Shown here: positions 16,061 to 22,500 of the stretch, in pieces
Position numbering within the stretch: position 1 is the first letter of the stretch
Layout of the letters: the number at the start of each line of letters is the position of its first letter
Source of the DNA: Prorocentrum cordatum
Lineage: Eukaryota; Sar; Dinophyceae; Prorocentrales; Prorocentraceae
Reading direction: 5' to 3'
Assembly (NCBI GenBank): GCA_963575745.1
Contig: CAUYUJ010015756.1
Coordinates: 40,001 to 62,500, forward strand
DNA: 22,500 bases
Notes under the pieces: generated by a model
The model's input: the letters and a program-made list of their open reading frames with translations, nothing else
Database searches by the model: none
What the model was told of the DNA's origin: nothing
Program-made: the position numbers and the translations under genes

Positions 16061-16760
16061 AGGACTGGAGGAGGGGATGGGGAGCTGGAGTTGGTGGAGG
16101 AGGAGGAGGAGGAGGAGGAGGAGGAGGAGGAGGAGGAGGAGGAGGAACGAGGAGGAGAAGGGGAGGAGAAGGAGGAGGGGGGGAGAGGAGGAGGAGGAGG
16201 ATTTGAAGGAGTGAAGGAGGAGGAGGGAGGAGGAGGAGAGGAGGAGGCGAGGAGGAAGGAGGAGGAGCGAAAGGAGGAGGTTTAGGAGGAGGAGGATTAG
16301 AAGGAGTACAAGGAAGAAGAGAGGAGAGGAGGAGGAAGGAAGGAGGAGGGAGGATGAGGAGGAGGAGGAGGAGTAGGAGATGGAGGAGGAGGAGGGCGAG
16401 AGGTGAGGAGGGAGAGAAGGAGGATGAGAGGAGAGGTGATGGTGTGGTGGGTGTAGTGGTAGTGATGGTGATGGATGAAAGGATGGTGATGTGTGGTGAT
16501 GGTGATGGTGATGGAGGAGAGAGGAGAGGAGAGGAGAGGAGGAGCAAGGAGGAGGAGGAGAGGAGGAGGAGGAAGGAGAGAGGAGGAGGAGGTGATAATT
16601 AGGAAGGAGGAGGATTTGAAGGAGTACGAGGAGGGAGGAGGAGGAGGAGGAGGAGGTGAAGAGAAGAAGGAGGAGGATTTTTAGGAGGAGAGGAGGGAGT
16701 GAGGAGGAGAAGGAGGAGGAGGAGGATGAGGATGATGAGGAGGAGGATTTTTAGGGGCAG
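16061..16760. repeat. About 700-bp polypurine (GAG)n tract
   Basis: The plus strand is almost entirely A and G, mainly GAG and GGAG, with a short T-containing interruption at about 16437-16505 (GTGATGG repeats) and scattered ATTT. The minus strand would encode Pro/Ser/Leu runs in every frame, as expected for any CTC repeat, so no gene is called. Such mirror-symmetric purine DNA can form triplex structures. Confidence 0.9.
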
Positions 16761-16850
16761 GACCAGTGTCAACCCAAGATGCTTCGACGATGCTGCATCG
16801 AACCGTCCCTCCAAGTTCCCTCTCCGTCGGTCCCTACAGCGCTCTGTTCC
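16755..16850. repeat. Composite-repeat head C (partial)
   Basis: GGACCAGTGTCAACCCAAGA and GTCCCTCCAAGTTCCCTCTC match the first 65 or so bases of head D at 20538-20600. Similarity fades after about 16830, so the copy is truncated or overwritten. Confidence 0.7.
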
Positions 16851-17235
16851 ACAGCAGGACTTGCTCTTGAGGTTCTTGCTTCTCTTCTACGGTACAGGAT
16901 CCGGCTTGCATAAGGAACACTTGCTTTTCAAACGGGGCTCGGTCGTTCCTTTGGTCTGCATTCGCTCCGCTACCTTTGTGGCGGCGAGCCCCCTTGGTGT
17001 TCCTCCGGACTTCGTAGACTTGCTTGGAACAAAAGGGGGAGAAAGGTCAGGCCGAAGACGGCACGTGCTCCAGTGCCGCTCCAGCCGGCTTGTGGTCGCG
17101 CGTCGCCGCCGTCGCCGCTGGGCACTGATGCAGCTCTGGCTGGCTCGTGGCCGCCCGTGGCCGCCCGGCGCCGCCGTCGCCGCTGGGCCTCGGTGGCGGT
17201 CGGGCTGGCGTGTCGCCGCGCGTCGCCGCGTTGCA
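16851..17235. repeat. Spacer with degenerate GC-rich repeats
   Basis: Bases 16851-17045 are non-repetitive. Bases about 17080-17235 hold two to three diverged copies of a GC-rich unit with GCCGCCGTCGCCGCTGGGC at about 17104 and 17171. No frame here is recognisable as a gene. Confidence 0.65.
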
Positions 17236-17790
17236 GTCGCATGGCGTAGCATTGCTTTGCGTTGCAGTGCGTTTCTTCTCACGGCTTTGTGTTGCACTGC
17301 GCTGCATTGCATGGCTTTGCCTTGCCTTGCTTTGCTTTTCTTTTCGTTGCTTTGCACTGCAGTGCATTGCAACGCATTATTTTGCATTGCAGTGCGTTGC
17401 TTTCTATTGCTTTGTATTGCTTTGCATTGCTTTGCATTGCAATGTGTTGCTTTGCATTGCTTTGCGTTGCTTTGCTTTGCCTTGCTTTGCAGTGCTTTGC
17501 ATTGTAATGCATTGCTTTTCAGTGCTTTTCATTTCCATTCTTTTCATTACTCTGCATTGCAATGCATTGCAATGCATTGCAATGCATTGCTTTGCATTGC
17601 AATGCGTTGCTTTGCATTGCTTTGCATTGCTTTGCGTTGCTTTTCGTTGCTTTGCATTGCTTTGCATTGCTTTGCGTTGCAACGCATTGCTTTGCATGGC
17701 TTTGCAATGCTTTGCATTGCTTAGCACCGCAACGATTGCACTACATGGATTGCACCACTTGGATTGCACTACGTTGATTGCACCGTGTAG
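17236..17790. repeat. Pentanucleotide satellite (TTTGC/ATTGC)n
   Basis: About 550 bp is built from TTTGC, ATTGC, GTTGC and AATGC pentamers, often paired as TTTGCATTGC. Self-complementary stretches occur, notably TGCATTGCAATGCATTGC runs at 17552-17590. From 17735 the pattern loosens to ACTACNTTGATTGCACC. All frames stay open because no pentamer phase makes a stop, so long apparent frames here are artefacts. Confidence 0.92.
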
Positions 17791-18000
17791 AATGCAAGAC
17801 TTCACTGTTTGGGGTACACGCTGGCTAACATCTCACTGCGAACAGTGCCCCATTGTAAGACCATCGTCGGATAATTCTCACCATTTTCAGACGAATGTGC
17901 GCGGCGCGCGGCGCTAGGGCGAGAACCACATCTTGAAAACGACCCGCTCTCTCTCTATCCGTGAAACAATGTGCTCGGCGCTTGCATCCGTGAGATTATT
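17791..18000. repeat. Spacer and 83-bp repeat array C (short)
   Basis: Bases 17791-17885 are non-repetitive. Two units follow, with landmarks at 17897 (carrying an extra GCGCG duplication) and 17971 (GTGCTCGGCGCTTG). Core GCGAGAACCACATCTTGAAA is clear in the first. Confidence 0.75.
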
Positions 18001-18090
18001 GCATTTTTCAAGCTTCAGCTTCATCAGTGGTGAGGAAGTCTTAGGCGAAACGCCCAGCCCGCCCTACCGACACGTCTGGGGGTGTATGCA
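18001..18090. repeat. Composite-repeat tail C
   Basis: GTGGTGAGGAAGTCTTAGGC, GAAACGCCCAGCCCGCCCTA and CGACACGTCTGGGGGTG align with tail D at 21436-21490. It is followed by a purine tract, as in copies B and D. Confidence 0.8.
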
Positions 18091-18225
18091 TGAGAAGGAG
18101 GAGAGAAGGATGATGAAGAGGAGGAGAGAGGGACGAAAAGGAGGATAATGCAGGATGGAGGATGGAGGAGGAGGATGAGGAGGAGGAGGAGGAGGAGGAG
18201 GAGGAGGAGGGGGAGGACTAGGACG
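18091..18225. repeat. GAG purine tract
   Basis: GAG/GGA-rich plus strand, including a pure run at about 18174-18210. It follows composite tail C. Confidence 0.88.
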
Positions 18226-18744
18226 AAACCATGGTTGAAAACGAGCGCACGCATCCCATCCTCTCTTCAGGACTGAAAAGGTCTGGGATGCTCGGATGTG
18301 CGCTTGCGCCGCCAGGGGGTCCCACCCCCCCTCGCCTGCCTCTGCCGCGCGCCCGCGGCGACACCTCCTTCCTCGCCGCTGCCCCTCCGCGGCTCCCTTC
18401 TAAAAGGCGGGGCCGCGTCATGCCACCGCGTCCGCGGGGGTCGCGCTCCGTGTCTGGTTGACGTGGTCTCTCTCCGCGACCGGGCGGGGACGGAGCGCAT
18501 CGTCGCAGGGCTGGCGGCGTGCACTGTCGCAGGGTTCGCTCCGCGCTTGGCGGTTCCTCTGGCTCCGCGACTGGCGCGGTGCATCGCTGGCGACTTGGCT
18601 CTGCGCGCGCGCGGGGGCCTCGCGCGCGGGGCCGGCGCAGCTGCGGCGCATCGGCGGGGGTCCCGCTCCGCGACTGGTGGGGGGTTTTCGCTCCACGGCT
18701 TGTGTCGGCCACGCGCAGAGGGGGTATGCATGGGGGGAGGGGGG
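18226..18744. repeat. GC-rich segment with degenerate short repeats
   Basis: Repeated variants of GGGGTCGCGCTCCGCGACTG occur at about 18435, 18534, 18570 and 18655, some in inverted form (about 18483). Several overlapping open frames exist simply because stops are rare in such GC-rich sequence. None looks like a known protein. Confidence 0.6.
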
Positions 18745-18845
18745 AGGCTTCTCAGAGGCACCCCTGCTTCTTAGACGGCGCGGGCCTCGCCTGTAGACGC
18801 AGGGCCGTCTCGCCTTCTAAGAAGCAGGGTGCTTCTGAGAAGCCT
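18745..18845. repeat. Imperfect inverted repeat (foldback), arms about 35 bp
   Basis: The left arm 18745-18780 (AGGCTTCTCAGAGGCACCCC onward) and right arm 18811-18845 are reverse complements with two mismatches and a one-base bulge. The spacer is about 30 bases. Outside the arms GGGGGGAGGGGGG faces CCCTCCCTCCCTC, which extends partial complementarity. It may be a miniature inverted-repeat element or a recombination product. I see no clear target duplication. Confidence 0.8.
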
Positions 18846-19250
18846 CCCTCCCTCCCTCAGGAGCGAAAGAAGGACGTACACGTGCATGAATCCACGCAGG
18901 TTTCGAGAGTGCGCACGGCGCAAATGTCCGTACAACGCGGCTGGTCTCGCGGATCGAGGGGCCGTGCTCATGTACATAGCTGGGCGCGTACGTCCTTTGT
19001 GTGCTCCCTGCTCCCCCTGCCCCCCTTGGTGCGCGCCGCCAGCGTAGGGGGCGGTGCTGCGACGGCGCCCGCTCGCGCGCACCGGCGGGGGTCTCGCGCG
19101 AGGAAGCTGCGCCGCCTCGCCGGGAGTCTCGCTCTGCGACGGCACGGCGGGGGCACCCCGGAAGTGTTGGAGGGCGGAGCCCGCCGCGGCACAAGCGCAC
19201 GACCAGCTCACGCAGGCGCCCTTCGGAAATCATTCGGATCCCCGAGGGCA
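18846..19250. repeat. GC-rich segment, second part of the degenerate repeats
   Basis: GGCGGGGGTCTCGCGCGAGG at 19084 and GCCGGGAGTCTCGCTCTGCG at about 19119 belong to the same loose family as at 18226-18744, on the other side of the foldback. No gene recognised. Confidence 0.5.
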
Positions 19251-19670
19251 TCTTCATACGGTGGGACCGAGGTCGAGTGAGGCCGAGGGTCAGAGAGCGC
19301 CTTCCTCTGCAGGACCACCAAAAAAGGGGCGTCATGTTGGTCAAACGCCTGGCCGGTCAAACCGACGAAGATGCGCAATCTCCAGCCGTTCGCTTATGTC
19401 CAAGGTTTCGGCTTGATGCCGAGTGTGGTACATCGTTTCAGCTTGGCCGAACAGGGTGGTTGCGCCCCGTGACGTTCGTTTGGGGTGTTCTGCAGACCTG
19501 ACCCCCCAGCCCTGCTCAAGGTATAAGGCCGAGGTCGGTTCGGGGAGGGTGCCCTAACTACTGTTCTTCGTGTCTATTGCATGCTCTTGTGCATGCTGGG
19601 GGAGGGCGATCTCGAATGTACTTCAGTTTGGCCGGCGGAGGGTCTCATGTTCTTGAAGGATGTTGTTATG
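19251..19670. other. Non-repetitive spacer, no gene recognised
   Basis: About 420 bases of mixed composition. It contains no repeat, RNA gene or domain-bearing frame that I can identify. A short palindrome-like GCATGCTCTTGTGCATGC occurs near 19580. Confidence 0.5.
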
Positions 19671-19976
19671 TCGTAGGTTCAGACGTGATTCTGGAGGGCA
19701 TCCGTAGAACTGTGGGGAAGCTTCAGGATTCGTCGGATGGCCTCCGTATTCCTCAGGGCCCCCTAGGTTCCAAAGGAACTCTTCAGGATCTCACAGGACT
19801 TTAAGAGTCTGGAGGAAGCGCTGATGATTCCTTGGGATATCCGCAGGACTCTGGAGGAAATCCTGAGGGGAAATCGTGAGGGCCCCTGAGGTGAGACAGA
19901 TTCGTAGGATCCCACAGGAACTCGCATGCAATCTTCAGTGAATCGCTTAGGAATCCTCCGGATTCCAGAGCAAATC
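19671..19976. repeat. Degenerate short repeats around CAGGATTC / AGGACTCTGG
   Basis: Variants of CTTCAGGATTCGTCGG, CTTCAGGATCTCACAGG, CGCAGGACTCTGGAGG and GGAATCCTCCGGATTCC recur at irregular intervals of roughly 20-35 bp. They resemble the GGATTCC-containing 32-bp array at the right end of the window in style, but I cannot show common origin. Confidence 0.5.
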
Positions 19977-20535
19977 GTCCTCCTCCTCCTCCTCCTCCTT
20001 CTCCTCCGCCTTCTCCGCGTCCTCCTCCTCCGCCTCCTCCTCCTCCTCCTCCACCCTTCTCCTCCTCCTCCATCCTCCTCCTCCTCCTCCATCCTCCTCC
20101 TCCTCCATCGTGAGGGGCCGCCATCACTCCTCGGGAGTGCTCCCGATGGTGCAGGACTCCTGCCTTCTGGGGTGGGGGCCGCGCCCGCCCGGCCCAGGAG
20201 GGAGGAGGCCCTCCTGGGGCAGTTTTCGCCCGAGTGGCGCGGGAGCCGTTGGTCTGGATTTTATCTGAGTTTCCTGGATGGGGGAGGAGGAGGAGGAGGA
20301 GGAGGAGGAGGAGGAGGAGGAGGAGGAGAAGGAGGAGGAGCAGGAAGCGGAGGAGGGAGGAGGGAGGAGGAGGAGGAGGGAGGAGGGAGGAGGGAGGAGG
20401 GAGGAGGGAGGAGGGAGGAGGAAGGCGAGGAGGCAGGAGGGAGGAGGGAGGAGGTAGGATGGAGGAGGGAGGAGGGAGGAGTGAGGAGGAGGAGGAGGGA
20501 GGAGGTAGGAGGAGAAGTAGGATGATGATGAGGAG
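19977..20535. repeat. Opposed CTC and GAG tracts around a GC-rich spacer
   Basis: Bases 19977-20108 are (CTC)n and 20279-20535 are (GAG)n on the same strand, so the tracts are complementary and could pair as a long hairpin across a 170-bp spacer. The spacer holds a CTCCTCGGGAGTGCTCCCGA hairpin-like motif and no gene. The purine side leads into composite head D. Confidence 0.88.
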
Positions 20536-20880
20536 GAGGACCAGTGTAAACCCAAGAGTCATCAATGATATTGGAGTAAACCCTCCCTCCAAGCTCCCTC
20601 TTCATAGGCCCCTGCAACGGTTCATGTCCATTGATGGAACTGCCTCGTTGGAAGGCACCCGTTTGAAGACCCCGAAGCATGCCAAAACATGGTTCTCGGG
20701 ATTCCAACGCCAAGGATCAACTTGACTGTTGCGTCTTGACGATCCTGAATCGTGCCAGAACGCCATGCGCAGTCCTTCAATGCAGAGAATCGACGTAACT
20801 GTTGCACCCGCGTAATCCTGGATCCTTCCAAAACAAAGTTTGTGGTACGTTGATGATGGGTATCCGTGAAGCTCTTGCAT
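20536..20880. repeat. Composite-repeat head D
   Basis: Begins GGACCAGTGTAAACCCAAGA, then TTGGAGTAAACCCTCCCTCC, and aligns over most of its length with head B (15228-15590). It leads directly into array D. No coding potential is evident. Confidence 0.82.
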
Positions 20881-21410
20881 TTTTGATAGCGAATGTGCGC
20901 GGCGCTAAGGCGAGAGCCACATTTTGAAAAGGATCCGCCTTCAATCCGTGAAAATCGGGCAAATTTTTAACACGCATGTGCGCGGCGCCACGGCAAGAGC
21001 CACATTTTGAAAGGGAACCGCCCCCAATCCGTGAAACTCTTGCAAACATTTAAACGAATGTGCGCGGCGCTAAAGGGAGAGCCACATTTTGAAAACCAGT
21101 CGCCCTCAATCGGTGACACTCTTGCAAATTTGTTAAAGCGAACGTGCGCGGCGCTAAAGCGAGAGCCACATTTTTGAAAAGGAACCTCCCTGAATCCGTG
21201 AAACTCTTGCACATGTTTAAAGCGAACGTGCGCGGCGCTAAGGCGAGAGCCACATTTTGAAAAGGAACCGCCCTCAACCCGTGAAGCTCTCGCAACTTTT
21301 GAAACGACTGTGCGCGGCGCTGGAGCGAGAGCCGCGTTTTTAAAACCACTCGCCCTCCATCCGTGAAATTCTGCAGATTTTGCACACGAATGTGCGCGGT
21401 GAACCTGTTG
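20881..21410. repeat. 83-bp repeat array D (best preserved)
   Basis: Landmark GTGCGCGGCG occurs at 20895, 20978, 21060, 21144, 21228, 21310 and (ending GTGCGCGGTG) 21392, with spacings of 82-84 bp. Each unit continues CTAAGGCGAGAGCCACATTT, TGAAAAGGAACCGCCCTCAA, then TCCGTGAAACTCTTGCAAAT. Adjacent units differ at several positions. The array ends within the seventh unit, where the tail begins. Confidence 0.92.
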
Positions 21411-21555
21411 CCAGTTTTTGAGCGTCAGAGTCGTACGTGGTGAGGAAGTCTGAGGCGAGACGCCCGGCCCGCCCTAACAACTGGCCTCGGGGTGCGACAG
21501 GGAGAAGCTATCTATGAGGAAGAGGAATGGAGGAGGAGGAAGAGGAGGAGGAGGA
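21411..21555. repeat. Composite-repeat tail D plus short purine tract
   Basis: GTGGTGAGGAAGTCTGAGGC, then GAGACGCCCGGCCCGCCCTA, then CTCGGGGTGCGACAGGGAG. A GAGGA-rich purine stretch follows at 21512-21555, as after tails B and C. Confidence 0.8.
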
Positions 21556-21715
21556 TTGCAAAAAAACCTAGGATTGCAAAAAACCTTCGCCCAGGGTTTT
21601 CTTGCAATCCTTCTTTTTGCAATCCTTCGTTTTTTTTTTTTTTTGCAATCCTGTTTTGTTTTTTTTGCAATCCTTCGTTTTTTTTGCAATCCTTCGGTTT
21701 TTTTGCAATCCTTCG
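21553..21715. repeat. TTGCAATCC repeat array with inverted copies
   Basis: TTGCAATCC occurs in direct orientation at 21602, 21617, 21643, 21665, 21684 and 21703, mostly followed by TTCG and separated by T runs. Its reverse complement GGATTGCAA occurs at 21553 and 21571 next to A runs. The two sets can pair across the CCTTCGCCCAGGG centre. A short GAG tract follows at 21719-21745. Confidence 0.9.
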
Positions 21716-21794
21716 TTCGAGGAGGAGGAGAAGGAGAAGGAGGATCTAGGCCTCCTATGTGAGGTCGGAGTAGAGGGGGTCGGAGGATCGCGCC

Positions 21795-21935
21795 GTATCG
21801 CCGATGCATCGACGATGCGGCTCGATGTGGAGACCGTGTTTCTCCGCGCCGACGTCGCCGATGCATCGCCGACGTCGCCGATGCATCGCCCATGCATCCT
21901 CGATGCATCGGCGATGCATTGGCGATGCGGCGCGA
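21795..21935. repeat. CGATGCATCG palindrome cluster
   Basis: The perfect palindrome CGATGCATCG occurs at 21802, 21859, 21879 and 21901, with near copies around them (CATGCATCCT, CGATGCATTG, CGATGCGG). GACGTCGCCGATGCATCGCC is a perfect 20-bp tandem pair at 21851-21890. Confidence 0.9.
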
Positions 21936-22134
21936 TCCTTCGATCCCATCTACTCGGACCCCATCTACGAGGCTCCTATTTAACATGAAGCTGGAAACAA
22001 CGGAAGTTGGGAAATCAGTGAAAGTGGAAAAGTAGCCAGGGCTGGAAACACTGGCAGGGGATGAAGCGAGCCCGAAGTTGCCAGCTTCCATGTAATTCTC
22101 CAGGTCGGAGATGGACTGCAGAGTTCATTTGCCC
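21936..22134. other. Non-repetitive spacer
   Basis: About 200 bases of ordinary composition. I see no gene, RNA or repeat in it. Confidence 0.5.
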
Positions 22135-22223
22135 GAGTTTTTGTTTTGTTGTTGTTGTTGATGTTTTTTTTTTTGTTGTTGTTTGTGTTGTTGAGGTTTT
22201 TGCTGTTGTTGTTGTTGCTGCAG

Positions 22224-22256
<33 letters not shown>

Positions 22257-22276
22257 TGTTGTTGTTGTTGTTGTTG
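22135..22276. repeat. (GTT)n tract
   Basis: About 140 bp of GTT triplets with short T-run interruptions (a 10-T run near 22165) and one GCTGCAG interruption. Frame-dependent Val, Leu or Cys peptides on one strand and Gln, Asn or Thr on the other are repeat artefacts. Confidence 0.92.
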
Positions 22277-22304
22277 ACGAAACCACTAGCTGGCGGACCG
22301 GCCT

Positions 22305-22324
22305 CCCCCCCCCCCCCCCCCCCC
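22305..22324. repeat. Poly-C run (20 C)
   Basis: Twenty consecutive C residues follow CGGCCT. Runs this long are prone to length error in assembly and may form an i-motif or G-quadruplex. A GCAAC/GCAGC pentamer run follows at 22327-22350. Confidence 0.95.
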
Positions 22325-22385
22325 GCGCAACGCAGCGCAACGCAACGCAACGCTCTCCCCGCGCGCCCCCCCGCGGGGCGTACAG

Positions 22386-22500
22386 GGACCCGTACAGGGT
22401 TCTATAGGGCTCCCACAGGACCCCTACAGGGTTCCATAGGATTCCTATAGGACCCCTACACGGTTCCATAGGATTCCTATAGGACCCGTACAGGGTTCCA
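22386..22500. repeat. 32-bp tandem repeat, cut by the window edge
   Basis: GGACCC-TACAGGGTTC starts at 22386, 22418, 22450 and 22482, exactly 32 bp apart. Each later unit contains CCATAGGATTCCTATAGG with a near-perfect palindrome (ATAGGA-T-TCCTAT). The first unit differs most (TTCTATAGGGCTCCCACA). The array continues past the right edge. Confidence 0.93.

Noticed and set aside
16050-16547. Pro/Ser/Leu-rich minus-strand frame over the purine tract
   Set aside because: It is simple repeat translation with no domain; every minus-strand frame is open over this tract.
17147-17917. Cys/Leu/Ala-rich long frame over the pentamer satellite
   Set aside because: A stop-free pentamer repeat keeps frames open on both strands. 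The peptide is a five-residue repeat artefact.
18226-19250. Several 150-250 residue frames in GC-rich DNA on both strands
   Set aside because: Stops are rare in such GC-rich repeats. The frames overlap each other on both strands, are Arg/Pro/Ala-rich and show no recognisable domain.
15053-20592. Recurrent antisense peptide starting EGGFTP followed by poly-Leu at heads B and D
   Set aside because: The peptide recurs because the DNA repeat recurs. The apparent start codon is TTG, not ATG, and the poly-Leu part is the GAG tract read backwards.
20881-21410. CRISPR-like regular repeats
   Set aside because: Units are contiguous 83-bp repeats with no unique spacers, no palindromic short repeat and no cas-like genes, in a eukaryotic setting.

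Overview
The window looks like nuclear DNA from a large, repeat-rich protist genome, most likely a dinoflagellate. This is inference. It rests on GC-rich sequence, very abundant trinucleotide tracts, several complex tandem repeat families, and a copia-type LTR retrotransposon with one very long open reading frame. I found no spliced-leader relic, host gene, rRNA, tRNA or CRISPR array, so the lineage is not proven.

Layout. Bases 1-3550 are mostly GAT/GAG low-complexity DNA with a tandem 592-bp duplication and, near the left end, a strong 24-bp hairpin. Bases 3551-13325 are one complete, apparently young LTR retrotransposon. Its two 183-bp LTRs read as identical and are flanked by a 5-bp target duplication (GTTGT), so it inserted into the GAT tract, which resumes at 13331. 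Bases 13640-22500 carry no recognisable gene. They hold a composite repeat made of four parts: a purine tract, a 'head', an array of about 83-bp units, and a 'tail'. It recurs up to four times in one orientation, at different states of decay. Between copies lie GC-rich degenerate repeats, a pentanucleotide satellite, a foldback, and several short-period arrays near the right end.

The element. A tRNA primer-binding site directly follows the 5' LTR. A short leader with two hairpins leads to an ATG in a near-perfect Kozak context. The 3000-residue polyprotein runs Gag, zinc knuckle, charged linkers, aspartic protease, a methyltransferase-like domain, integrase, reverse transcriptase and RNase H. 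Protease before integrase before reverse transcriptase is the copia order. Gag would package the RNA, protease would cut the polyprotein, RT/RNase H would make cDNA and integrase would insert it. The 3' UTR holds a duplicated two-hairpin unit.

Main points for a second look: (1) a domain between protease and integrase has the layout of a C5-cytosine methyltransferase but lacks its catalytic residues; (2) the first RNase H aspartate appears to be glycine in an otherwise intact, young element; (3) two stem-loops are kept in both copies of the 3' UTR duplication; (4) the modular composite repeat of the right half matches no repeat family I recognise.
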